From Niastella sp. (lineage in GTDB: Bacteria > Bacteroidota > Bacteroidia > Chitinophagales > Chitinophagaceae), in the NCBI GenBank assembly GCA_017744515.1, contig JAGIBF010000021.1, positions 1 through 64,000 on the forward strand: a DNA stretch of 64,000 bases, given 5' to 3'. The notes beneath the pieces were generated by a model that saw only the letters and a program-made list of their open reading frames with translations, made no database searches and was not told the origin of the DNA. Every line of letters begins with the position of its first letter. Position 1 is the stretch's first letter. This document shows, piece after piece, positions 24,718 to 33,800 of the stretch. Made by a program: the position numbers and the translations under genes.

Positions 24718-25631
24718 AACGCCCTTTCTGGCAGGCGGCTATCCGCTTTATTTTCTTTGGGAACTATTTCTACGGATTATGCGCCGTAGCCTTGTCCATT
24801 GAAGCCAGCCTGCAGCAACAATATCCACTCAACAACCTGCTGTATTATACCATCGTTTTTTGCGCCACCGTACTCTACTATACACGCGCCTACATTACCG
24901 ACAACAAAGCTGTTACCAGCAACCAAAGAACCAATTGGTACATCGAGTTCAAACGATGGGTTGTTTTTTCACAGATCATGCTCACCATTATAGTGGCATT
25001 GGGAGCAGGAATCTTTTTGTACAAAAACTGGCAGGCCCTGAAATGGCTGACCTGGCAAAGCTGGGGGCTGATATTGATCTTCCCCGTTACCGCTGCCTTG
25101 TATTATGGCATCAACAGTAAAAAGCTGGGCAGGTACAACCTCCGTAATTCCGGCTGGCTGAAGCCATTTGTAATAGGTTTTGCCTGGGCAGGACTGGTGA
25201 CTGTTTACCCTGTATTATTTTACAGCATCGATCATGGGCTGCACTTCCAACCTACGCTTGTAGGCCTCTTTCTCTTTATCAAGAACTTCATGTTCATCAC
25301 AGTACTGTGCATCATGTTCGACATTAAAGACTATGCTGTTGACTACAACCGGCAGCTCAAAACCTTCGTGGTGAATGTAGGCCTGCGCAAAACTATTTTC
25401 TATATTATCATTCCGCTGTGCGTCATTGGTCTGGTGTCTTTTATATCATACGCCATGCTCCGCCATTTTCATTTTATGAAAATAGCACTGAACATCATCC
25501 CTTTTGCTGCCCTGATCGCAGTGGCCTGGTCTATGCACCGCCGTCAATCCATCCTTTACTACCTCATGATCATCGATGGCCTTATGCTGGTAAAAGCACT
25601 CTGCGGCACCATCGCCATGGTCTATTTTTAA
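24714..25631 (+). CDS. UbiA-like polytopic membrane protein
   Basis: A 305-residue protein with seven to nine hydrophobic helices. The second aspartate-rich motif of UbiA prenyltransferases is recognisable in MFDIKDYAVDYNRQLKT; the first is weak (YYTRAYITDN in place of NDxxxD). It may therefore be a distant or inactive relative of UbiA, which attaches prenyl chains to aromatic acceptors, but no substrate can be claimed. It overlaps the beta-lactamase gene by ATGA and ends the run that began with the nitrilase. After it come 231 bases with no gene, up to an XRE gene with its own promoter. Confidence 0.65.
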   Translation: MKRPFWQAAIRFIFFGNYFYGLCAVALSIEASLQQQYPLNNLLYYTIVFCATVLYYTRAYITDNKAVTSNQRTNWYIEFKRWVVFSQIMLTIIVALGAGIFLYKNWQALKWLTWQSWGLILIFPVTAALYYGINSKKLGRYNLRNSGWLKPFVIGFAWAGLVTVYPVLFYSIDHGLHFQPTLVGLFLFIKNFMFITVLCIMFDIKDYAVDYNRQLKTFVVNVGLRKTIFYIIIPLCVIGLVSFISYAMLRHFHFMKIALNIIPFAALIAVAWSMHRRQSILYYLMIIDGLMLVKALCGTIAMVYF

Positions 25632-25754
25632 CCTAATGGTATCTGGGTAAAAAGTAAATTTGACAATTATTTAAACGACTCATAAATAATAGCTTACACT
25701 ACATAAACCATTATAGCCGGTAAGTAAGAACCTATATCCGCCATATACAGGATT

Positions 25755-25784
25755 TTTGGTATTGATTTTCCGCTACTATCTTTG
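25755..25784 (+). promoter_or_regulatory. Promoter of the XRE-membrane protein gene
   Basis: TTTG at 25755-25758 and TATCTTTG at 25777-25784 are spaced 18 bases apart, a good Bacteroidota promoter. The leader of about 75 bases carries a hairpin at 25810-25828. Confidence 0.65.
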
Positions 25785-25809
25785 TGCAAGCTACCCTAAG
25801 TATAACAAT

Positions 25810-25828
25810 AAGCCGGTGGCACCGGCTT
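25810..25828. promoter_or_regulatory. Leader hairpin / dyad before the XRE-membrane gene
   Basis: AAGCCGGT (25810-25817) and ACCGGCTT (25821-25828) form a perfect 8-base stem with a 3-base loop inside the leader. It may be an operator for the XRE protein or an attenuator. Confidence 0.45.
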
Positions 25829-25862
25829 TGCTTATGGAGTACCCTAATGAAGTTCTACTATT

Positions 25863-26480
25863 ATGAGTCTCGGAAGTAAAGTAGTAAGCGCCAGGAAGAG
25901 TAAAGGCCTTACACAGGAACAACTGGCAGAAAGAGCATCCGTCACCGTACGCACCATACAACGTATCGAAAGTGATGAAAGCATCCCACGCGATTATACC
26001 CTGAAAGCTATAGCCGCGGCCCTCGGTATGCCTTTGGAAGACTTTATCTCGGTAAGGTCTTGCCTCAATAAAGTTTGTACAGCCTACCTGTCTGTTCAGG
26101 AAGAAAAGCCAGCCGAACCAACAGAAAGCCGCCACTTCCTTCAGCTACTCAACCTTTCAGCGTTCTCTTACCTCGTAGTACCTTTTATACATTTCTTAAT
26201 ACCTATCTTTCTCCTGAAAAAAAGAAAGGATAAAGACGATGTTCTTCAAACTACTGGTCAGCGTATTATCCGTCAACAGATCTACTGGACCGTTTCCACC
26301 CATTTCCTGATGTTCCTGACGCTTGTTTATAACCTGGTGCAAGCCACCTGGTTCGACAAAAGCAACCTGCTCAATTACCTCTGGGTGTTCGCAGGCATGT
26401 ACATCCTCAATGCTTTTATCATCTTTTTTACGGCCATCAGGATCAGGCATAACAGCCGCACCTCCTATGTAAATAATTGA
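25863..26480 (+). CDS. XRE regulator fused to a DUF4870-like membrane domain
   Basis: A 205-residue protein with an N-terminal XRE helix-turn-helix (residues 1-62, with KGLTQEQLAERASVTVRTIQ and ESDESIPRDYTLKAIAAAL) and a C-terminal half of three or more membrane helices (from about 95: LLNLSAFSYLVVPFIHFLIPIFLL, then THFLMFLTLVYNL and a final helix). The membrane part looks like DUF4870/Tic20-type domains. Such membrane-held XRE proteins may work as one-component membrane sensors; targets are not known. It has its own promoter and a dyad in the leader, which would suit autoregulation. The downstream aspartic protease gene starts 74 bases after the stop. Confidence 0.8.
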   Translation: MSLGSKVVSARKSKGLTQEQLAERASVTVRTIQRIESDESIPRDYTLKAIAAALGMPLEDFISVRSCLNKVCTAYLSVQEEKPAEPTESRHFLQLLNLSAFSYLVVPFIHFLIPIFLLKKRKDKDDVLQTTGQRIIRQQIYWTVSTHFLMFLTLVYNLVQATWFDKSNLLNYLWVFAGMYILNAFIIFFTAIRIRHNSRTSYVNN

Positions 26481-26490
26481 TTGACAGCAT

Positions 26491-26523
26491 ATGTCAGGTA
26501 AATGTCGGGCGAATGTCGGGTAC
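26491..26523. repeat. Three 11-bp direct repeats before the aspartic protease gene
   Basis: Units start at 26491, 26502 and 26513 and read ATGTCAGGTAA, ATGTCGGGCGA and ATGTCGGGTAC. They end 31 bases before the protease ATG at 26555. They may be a binding site for a regulator or a chance minisatellite. Confidence 0.45.
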
Positions 26524-26554
26524 ATTCCGGCTGCTCTTGCCCTAACTTGCCTGC

Positions 26555-27508
26555 ATGAAAAAACGCCTGTTATTCCCAACCTTCCTATCCATCTTTTGCC
26601 TGCAAAGCACCCTGGCTCAAATGCCTCCTTCCCTTCCGGCTAATCAGTTAACCCTTTCCACCGGTAACCATACTTTGCCATTGCGCTGGAATGGAGATAC
26701 ACTCGCCGGACAGTGGAACCCACATGCAGCCCTTCTTATCCCGGTCACCATTGCCGGTTGTCCGCACACCTTCTACATGCAGTTCGACACGGGGTCTCCC
26801 TATACCCTTTTCTATGGCAACAAGCTACAGGCTATCTACCGGAAATACCCTGCAACGACTGCGCTGCGCAATGTTGGCGACAGCCTCAGCAGCTTCCGTT
26901 TCAAAGCGGGGCCGCTCTCCATTACCGCCCGCCAGGTAGCCGTTCGCACATTCGACAGTACAACTATTGATTGGAAAAATAACCGTACCCCCATCATCAT
27001 CGGCACGCTTGGCACCGACCTGATCGACAACAAAGTAGCGGTGATCAATTATCCGCAGCAACAACTACACATTTCAGATAGTCTGCCAGCTGCCTTTCGA
27101 AAAGGGAGCGCTACCGGGTTCCACTTTTCTATGCGCCGCATTCTGTTGCCGGCAGAAGTGTCCGGCAAAAAAACGATCCTGTATTTCGACAGCGGTTCCA
27201 GCGCTTTTGAGCTGCTGACAGACAAAGCTACCTGCAGCAGGCTGGCTGCCGACACTTTACTAACAGTACGCTACCCCGTGCAATCCTGGGGCAAAACCTT
27301 AATAGCCAATACCATCACTACCACCGACAGCATTACATTGGCCGGACATACTGTGCCTCTTCGCCACGCCACCTGGATAGAAGGTGTAAGCGACACCCAG
27401 GTAAATCAAATGATGAAAATGGGCATAGGCGGCATGACAGGCAACAAATTATTCATATCAAGCATATTGGTATTGGATACCCGCAACAAACAGTTTAAGC
27501 TATTTTGA
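26555..27508 (+). CDS. Secreted two-lobed pepsin/retropepsin-like aspartic protease
   Basis: A 317-residue protein with a signal peptide (cleavage after TLAQ). Two catalytic aspartate motifs are present: FDTGSPYTLFY (Asp78) and FDSGSSAFEL (Asp212). The spacing of about 134 residues and the strand IIIGTLGTDLIDNKVAVI after the first motif suggest an internal duplication of a retropepsin-type half, giving a bilobal, pepsin-like enzyme. Single-lobe retropepsin-like proteins are common in bacteria; two complete lobes in one chain are less so. It should act in the periplasm or outside. The upstream XRE-membrane gene lies on the same strand. Substrate unknown. Confidence 0.75.
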   Translation: MKKRLLFPTFLSIFCLQSTLAQMPPSLPANQLTLSTGNHTLPLRWNGDTLAGQWNPHAALLIPVTIAGCPHTFYMQFDTGSPYTLFYGNKLQAIYRKYPATTALRNVGDSLSSFRFKAGPLSITARQVAVRTFDSTTIDWKNNRTPIIIGTLGTDLIDNKVAVINYPQQQLHISDSLPAAFRKGSATGFHFSMRRILLPAEVSGKKTILYFDSGSSAFELLTDKATCSRLAADTLLTVRYPVQSWGKTLIANTITTTDSITLAGHTVPLRHATWIEGVSDTQVNQMMKMGIGGMTGNKLFISSILVLDTRNKQFKLF

Positions 27509-27578
27509 ATATAACATCACGGCAGCGCGTATCCCGGAATCTCAGCCGAATTCAGTATATTTAGATAAACACAGTCAC

Positions 27579-28256
27579 ATGAGAAAAATGTTTGCAGCAT
27601 GGGCCCTGCTGTTGGTCACCGCTACTGTGCTGGGCCAGGGATTGGGCGCCGATGCCCGGTCAGCAGGCCGTCCCATAGCAATGGGCCGGCTGCCAGATGT
27701 GCCGGAAAGCGAAACGGTACGCGCTAAATTCCTCAGCCAGGAATGGTCGCCCGGCGTAGTGACCTTTAAAAACGGAGCGCCCTCCATGGCAGTGCCTCTT
27801 CTCTTCGATGAGTTTGGCGAAAAACTATACTACCTGCAAAATAATCTCACGATGGAATTCAACAACCCTGTTGCTTCCTTTACCCTCATGCTGATCATAA
27901 AAGGCGACAGCGGCTATGTTACCTATAAAAATGGACTCCCTGCCATACATAAGAACACCAGCGAAACATTCTATGAAGTTGTAGTGGACGGCAAATACGA
28001 ATTGCTGAAGTGCCGGGCTAAAACCATTGGTCTGTATAAAGAAGATGTACCGGAAGAACGCCGCAGCAACCAGATCAAAGAAATGCTGTATGCCTTGTTG
28101 CCTGATGGACAAATGACAGAAGTCAAAAAAGACAAAGATTACCTGTGCGCTCTACCCAAATATGGCAACACTATTAAAAATGTGGCAGATACCAAAAAGC
28201 TTAAACTGAAAAATGAGAAAGGGCTTATAGAGTTATTTGCATACCTCAACCAGTAA
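27579..28256 (+). CDS. Secreted protein of unknown function
   Basis: A 225-residue protein with a signal peptide (hydrophobic residues 5-18, cleavage after VLGQ) and no membrane segment afterwards. The mature part is rich in beta-strand-like segments, e.g. TLMLIIKGDSGYVTYKNGLP, YEVVVDGKYELLKCRA and a lysine-rich C-terminus. No domain was recognised. It could be a surface or periplasmic accessory protein. It follows the aspartic protease by 70 bases on the same strand; they may share a message, but a weak TATATTTA box (27556-27563) might also serve it alone. Confidence 0.7.
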   Translation: MRKMFAAWALLLVTATVLGQGLGADARSAGRPIAMGRLPDVPESETVRAKFLSQEWSPGVVTFKNGAPSMAVPLLFDEFGEKLYYLQNNLTMEFNNPVASFTLMLIIKGDSGYVTYKNGLPAIHKNTSETFYEVVVDGKYELLKCRAKTIGLYKEDVPEERRSNQIKEMLYALLPDGQMTEVKKDKDYLCALPKYGNTIKNVADTKKLKLKNEKGLIELFAYLNQ

Positions 28257-28382
28257 TAATATACCTGGCCCATAAATTCCCCAACTATACTACACCTTGT
28301 TTAACAGGATGGAACACTGCTCCTGAATGACAGCACAAACAAGCTGGCACCCGTTATGCATGTATAGCTCTAAACATTAGTT

Positions 28383-28901
28383 ATGAGCGATATACAAAAC
28401 CTTACAGATCAGGAAGCTATTAAAAAGATGCAGGAACTGGGCAATGGAGAAGTTTGTCTCTTCTGTACTTTCGGAGAAGGACAGGAAGAAAACCTCCAGT
28501 TCAGGCCCATGGCCACGCAGTCTATCGACGACAATGGACACCTGTGGTTCTTCAGCGACCGTCGTAGTAATAAAGATGAGCAAATAGATGAGTACAACAA
28601 AGTGTACCTGCTTTATTCCAATCCCGGCAAGCAGAACTATATGTGCATTGAAGGTTCTGCTATTGCTACACTCGATAAGGCTAAAGTAGAAGAACTCTGG
28701 AATCCCATTGCTAAAGCGTGGTTCAAAGACGGAAAAGATGATCCGTTTATTTCCGTGATCGAAGTGATACCACAAAGAGCTCATTATTGGGATACCAAAC
28801 ACGGAAAGATGATCTCCTTCTTAAAAATACTGGCATCCGTAGTGAGCAATAAGACCATGGATGATGGCGTGGAAGGCGAACTGGAGGTAAAGTCCCGGTG
28901 A
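28383..28901 (+). CDS. Pyridoxamine 5'-phosphate oxidase-like general stress protein
   Basis: A 172-residue flavin-binding split-barrel protein of the general stress protein 26 type. The segments VCLFCTFGEGQEENLQFRPM, LWFFSDRRSNKDEQI and KVYLLYSNPGKQNYMCIEGSA follow the family pattern in which the barrel binds FMN or F420. It is not the PLP-making enzyme PdxH. Members are induced in stress but their reaction is generally not known. It is followed directly by a Nudix gene, with 27 bases between stop and the ATG at 28929, so the two are probably one unit. Confidence 0.87.
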   Translation: MSDIQNLTDQEAIKKMQELGNGEVCLFCTFGEGQEENLQFRPMATQSIDDNGHLWFFSDRRSNKDEQIDEYNKVYLLYSNPGKQNYMCIEGSAIATLDKAKVEELWNPIAKAWFKDGKDDPFISVIEVIPQRAHYWDTKHGKMISFLKILASVVSNKTMDDGVEGELEVKSR

Positions 28902-28928
28902 TTGCTATCTTTACGGAAACGGATACAG

Positions 28929-29369
28929 ATGCATACCAGGAAAGAGATACTGCCGGCCGTAGCAGCCATCGTGTTCAACCAGCAAGGCGAAGTATTGTTG
29001 CAGCGCCGCAAAGATGTAGGGAAGTGGGGCCTTATTTCGGGCCATGTAGAGTTTGGAGAAAGCGTTACTGATGCTATCCTGCGTGAAATACAGGAAGAGA
29101 CCGATACGCAGGCAGACATCAAAAGGTTCATCGGCATTTACTCATCGCCCCTTTCGCAAACCTATCATTATACCGACAGGACCGTTCAGTACGTTACCTC
29201 CTATTTTGAAGTAAGGTTATTGCAGGACATACAGCCGGGCTTTTCCAATGAAGAAACAGCCGAGCTGCGTTACTTTCCACAGGAAGCCATACCTGAAGAA
29301 CTGGCATTGGTAAATCCTTATTGGCTGGAAGATGCGTTGGATACAGCAGCCCCGCCATTTATGAGATAA
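28929..29369 (+). CDS. Nudix hydrolase
   Basis: A 146-residue Nudix enzyme from the ATG at 28929; the frame is open from a TTG at 28902 directly after the previous stop, but the family match begins at MHTRKEILPAV. The Nudix box is complete as GHVEFGESVTDAILREIQEE with the metal-binding glutamates. Such enzymes remove pyrophosphate from nucleoside diphosphates linked to another group; the substrate (dNTP, NADH, ADP-ribose, CoA) cannot be read from the sequence. It ends 8 bases before the REP-like element at 29377. Confidence 0.9.
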   Translation: MHTRKEILPAVAAIVFNQQGEVLLQRRKDVGKWGLISGHVEFGESVTDAILREIQEETDTQADIKRFIGIYSSPLSQTYHYTDRTVQYVTSYFEVRLLQDIQPGFSNEETAELRYFPQEAIPEELALVNPYWLEDALDTAAPPFMR

Positions 29370-29376
29370 GCACAAA

Positions 29377-29441
29377 GTCAGAGTTTATCCCGCTTTGCGG
29401 GACGAGTTTATCGAAGCCGCCTTCGACAGGCTCAGGCTGAC
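29377..29441. repeat. REP-like palindromic element, copy 1
   Basis: Contains TTCGACAGGCTCAGGCTGAC and an opposing GTCAGAGTTTATC...GTTTATCGAAG part. It is one of four intergenic copies of the CTGAGCCTGTCGAAG family in the window. Confidence 0.75.
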
Positions 29442-29456
29442 AACACAATAAAAAAA

Positions 29457-29479
29457 GGGTGAGCCATAAAGGCCCACCC
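29457..29479 (-). terminator. Intrinsic terminator of the amidohydrolase operon
   Basis: GGGTGAGCC pairs with GGCCCACCC (one mismatch) around ATAAA. Read on the minus strand it is followed by TTTTTTATTG, so it ends the minus-strand amidohydrolase operon 24 bases after the stop. Confidence 0.75.
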
Positions 29480-29502
29480 TCCTACATGGGTACGGATTAA
29501 AC

Positions 29503-30813
29503 TTACTTTAACCCATATTTGTATTTGTAACGCTCGTACAATTGCTTGTGTTTGTCGGTAAGATTTACTTCACGACCCTGAATAAATGCATGCTGAATGA
29601 TCTGGCTGCGCATATCCAGCAGGTCACCGTCACTTACTACGATGTTGGCATCCTTGCCGGTTTCCAGAGAACCAGTCTTATCTGCTACACCCAATATTTT
29701 AGCTGCATTGAGTGAAACTGCAGACAATGCTTCTTCTTTGGTGAGGCCATAAGCAGCGGCTGTACCGGCATTGAATGCCAGGTTACGCTGACGGGTGTTG
29801 CCATCTTCATCGTTGATGGCAAACAGTACACCTGCTTTTTGCAAAACGGCCGGCGTTTTGTAAGGCTGGTCCACATCATCATCCACCATTGTGGGCAGAT
29901 TGTGCATCTGACCAAGGATCACCGCGATATTATTTTGCTTCAGCAAATCGGCAATCTGGTAGCTCTCTGAGCCACCTACGATCACCACGTCGAAGCCAAA
30001 CTCTTTTACGAAATCGATCGCCAGCAGCATTTCCTTCACAATGTTGCAGTGAACAAACAGCTTCTGCTTTTTGGTGAACAATCCCTTTACTGCCTCATAC
30101 TTCAAATTGGTTTCTTCATGAGCGCTTTCGGCCTGGTAAGCTTTAGCTTCACGGAAGAAAGCCTTCACACCTTCTATCTGATCAAGTGCACGCTTCACAG
30201 GATCACCGGCAGGCTGCTGACCACCAAAACGGCCAAAACCACCACGGCCACCGCCACGCAGCATCAAAGAAGGCATATGGAATTGAATGGCGTTATCAGG
30301 CAGGTAGGCTGCATCTTCCCAATTCCAGGCATCCAGCTGTACCACAGAAGAACTTCCTGAAATAATACCACCGTCAGGTATTATGTTGGCCAGCAGGATA
30401 CCATTATTAGGCAACGTGCGCGTCACTTTCGAATCGGTATTGTAAGCAACCAGTGAGCGGATATTAGGATTCATTTGTCCCAGCTCACGAACATCATTTG
30501 TAGCGCGTACACTGGACACTTCTACCAGGCCAAGATCAGAATTGGATAAAATAAGACCTGGATAAATGTGCTTGCCTTTGCAGTCGATCACCTTTGCATC
30601 GGCAATGGATGCCGTTGCACGCACGTCAACAATTTTTCCTTTGGAAAAAACGACCATGCCGTTTTCGATAACCTGACCGTTACCAACGTGTACCGTAGCA
30701 TTGGTTAGTGCAATAGTTTGCGTTTGGGCAGGCGCAGGATATATGCTTTCCTGGGCAGTAACATTGGTTACCATCCAGCAGCCCATCAATATAGTGAAGA
30801 ATATTCTTTTCAT
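29503..30813 (-). CDS. Secreted amidohydrolase-superfamily protein lacking the HxH metal site
   Basis: A 436-residue protein from the ATG at 30813 (a shorter leader than the frame start at 30825), with a signal peptide (MKRIFFTILMGCWMVTNVTA). The N-terminal beta-sandwich and the ending GVADKTGSLETGKDANIVV are typical of the imidazolonepropionase/prolidase-like amidohydrolases. However, the metal-binding HxH after GKHIYPG is replaced: the sequence is GLILSNSDLGLVEV. It contains a glycine/arginine-rich insert near residues 190-210 (RGGGRGGFGRFGG). It is the second gene of an operon behind the 1024-residue protein, with the start 21 bases after that stop. Probably catalytically weak or regulatory; not tested. 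Confidence 0.85.
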   Translation of the reverse strand: MKRIFFTILMGCWMVTNVTAQESIYPAPAQTQTIALTNATVHVGNGQVIENGMVVFSKGKIVDVRATASIADAKVIDCKGKHIYPGLILSNSDLGLVEVSSVRATNDVRELGQMNPNIRSLVAYNTDSKVTRTLPNNGILLANIIPDGGIISGSSSVVQLDAWNWEDAAYLPDNAIQFHMPSLMLRGGGRGGFGRFGGQQPAGDPVKRALDQIEGVKAFFREAKAYQAESAHEETNLKYEAVKGLFTKKQKLFVHCNIVKEMLLAIDFVKEFGFDVVIVGGSESYQIADLLKQNNIAVILGQMHNLPTMVDDDVDQPYKTPAVLQKAGVLFAINDEDGNTRQRNLAFNAGTAAAYGLTKEEALSAVSLNAAKILGVADKTGSLETGKDANIVVSDGDLLDMRSQIIQHAFIQGREVNLTDKHKQLYERYKYKYGLK

Positions 30814-30834
30814 AATACAGTTCATTTACAGGTG

Positions 30835-33800
30835 TTATTTGTTTTCGTTAAGCAACTCAGCCTCCTCTTCAGTAAGCGCCAGCAGTCCATGACTATGCAG
30901 GTGATCCATACAAGCCTGTATCACTTCATAGCGAGGTCTGGGGCGTGCAAAACCACCGCCACCGGCGCCACCCGCTCCGGGAGTACGCTTGGCCGCTGCC
31001 AGCTTTTGGATCAGCCTTGTTCTCTCCGCCTGTATTTGAGCACGCAATTCTTTGTCGCGCTCGCGATCAAAAAATACCGTCCCGTCAACGATTGTTTTTT
31101 CAGCTACTGCATAAATGCTCAATGGATTGTTACTCCACAGTACGAGGTCGGCATCTTTACCTACCTTGATACTGCCCACCTTATCATCTACGTGCAGCAT
31201 TTTTGCAGGGTTCAGCGTTACCATCTTCAGCGCTTCTTCTTCAGTAACACCACCATACTTTACGATCTTACCAGCTTCCTGGTTCAGACGGCGTGCCATT
31301 TCAGCATCATCAGAGTTGATAGCCACGTTCAGACCGACCCGTTGCATGATAGCAGCATTGTAAGGGATAGCGTCTACCACCTCCATTTTGTATTGCCACC
31401 AGTCGCTGAAAGTAGAAGCGTTTGAACCTTGCGCCTTCATCTTGTCGGCTACTTTATAGCCTTCGAGAATATGCGTAAAAGTATTGATCGGAAAATTGAA
31501 TTTATCAGCTACACGCAGCGCGGCAGTGATCTCACTTTGCACATAAGAGTGCATGGTGATGAAACGCTTTTTATTCATGATCTCAACCAATGCATCCAGC
31601 TCCAGATCACGGCGTACACCAGGCTTCCTGGCCTTCAATGCATTCTCGTAATCTTTAGCGCGCTGGAAGGCATCCACCAACACTTCTTCCACACCCATAC
31701 GGGTATCCGGGAAACGATTGTTGTTTTGAGAGCTGCTACGTTTTACGTTCTCACCAAGGGCAAACTTGATGAAAGGATCAGAACCTTTGAACTTCAATCC
31801 TTCATCATCAGCACCCCAGCGTAATTTGATCAGTTGTGTTTGACCACCGATCGTATTGGCAGAGCCGTGCAGGATATGAGAAGAAGTTACCCCACCACTC
31901 AACTGGCGATAGATATTGATATCTTCCGGGTTCAGGTTATCAGCAATGCGCACTTCAGAAGTTACACTTTGTGCACCTTCATTGATAGAAGCAGCAGCAA
32001 TGTGAGAGTGCTCATCGATTACACCAGGCGTCAGGTGTTTGCCGGTACCGTCGATCACTTTAGCACCAGTAGCAGACAGGTTCTTACCGATTTTGGAGAT
32101 CTTACCACCGGTTACCAGTACATCGGTGCCTTCCAGTTTGCCATCTTTTTCATTGGTCCATACAGTGGCATTCCTGATCAGGATAGTTTCCTGTTTAGGC
32201 ATTTCTTCAGCACCATAAGCGAGGAAGGGGAAAGTAACCTTGCCTAATTGCAAAGGCATTTTAGGACGGGCAGAATCGGCTTTGGCAACAGCTGCTTGTT
32301 CAAAAGTAGCAGTCCACGTAAACTTGTTGCCGCCGCCATCACGGCCTGCACCATTCCATACATTGCCATTGGCCACACCACTCAATACCGTTTCAGTAGC
32401 GCGGGGACCACGGCCTTCTGTAAAGCTCAGCTTCACCAGTTTGCCATCATAGGTATATTTACCAGTGAGGGTATCTCTTTCAGTGAAAGTAGCATTGCCG
32501 CCGTCTTTCAGTTCAACTGTATAATTTTTAGTTCCGCTGGTAGTGTTGGCAACCAATTTATAGGTGCCTTTCACATCGTACCAGCCATCTTCTTTCACAG
32601 CATATTTATACCCTTGTACCCAGTTTTGGTATACCACTGTTTTCTCCTGGAAGATGGGGCCAGAGGTGATCAGGAAGTTGGCCAGCTTGCCTGCATCGAG
32701 GCTACCGGTCTTATCATAAACACCCAACAAGGTAGCAGGCGTTTTGGTCAAAGCTTCCAGCGCTTTGGTTTCCGTTAAACCATACTCGATCGCTTTGCGC
32801 AGGTTGGCGAGGAATTCGCCCACATTGCCCAGATCGGAAGTGGTAAGGCAAAAAGTAATACCTGCTTTTTCAAAAGCAGCAGCATTACCAGGCGCCAGTT
32901 CCCAATGCTTCATATCATCGAGACCAGTGAAACGAACATCATTAGGATCATCTACGTCCATCGCTGCAGGATAATTCAGCGGCAGGATAAAAGCAGCCTT
33001 GGTAGCAGCCATTTCGTTGATGCGCTGGTATTCATTGCCACCACCTTTGATGATGAACTGAACACCGAACTCGTCACCTACACGGTCAACACGCAAGGCG
33101 TTCCATTTATCGTTGGCCTCCATGATCTGTGGCAGGCTTTGGATGTCGTTCCAGGCCTTCAGCGTAAGGTTGGTACCTTCTTTAGCCGGATTGGATTTAT
33201 ACCAGGCTGCATCGATAAAGCTCTGGCGCAACAAAGCAATCACCCCCATCATGGAAGCAGGATAGCTTTGCGTGGACGAACCTTTATTCAATGAATAATG
33301 TGCAGTAGCCTTTTCCTTTACCATGGTAAAGTTTTCCTTTACATCAGCCAGCGTCACCACAGCACCGGTACCACGGGCGATGCCATCTTTCTGGTGGGTA
33401 AGCACCGTACCAAAACCGATATCGCGGAGCGTCTTGGCTTTCGCTTCGTCGGCATTGAACAGTTTACCACCTTCCACATCGCTGTGAATAGCCTGGTTCC
33501 AACCGAAAGCACCTTTCTGGTTGGAAGTAAGCTGGGCGGGTTGATTGAAGTTGAAACCACCACCTAACTGACGTGTAGGAGCAGTAATACCATAATCGGA
33601 ATAAGCATCCACAAAAGAGGGATAGATGAATTTGCCCTTACAGTCGATCACCACCGCATCCTTGGGAGCGGCCACATTGGCGCCTACAGAAACGATCTTG
33701 CCATCCTTGATCACCAATGTAGCATTGGCAACCGTAGTCTGGGCATCTTTAACAATCGTAGCGTTGGTGAAAGCGTAATAACCGTTCTTGGGATCAGCCA

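Noticed and set aside
30718..31425. 235-codon open frame on the plus strand over the amidohydrolase operon
   Set aside because: Antisense to two conserved genes, with no recognised domain and no ribosome site.
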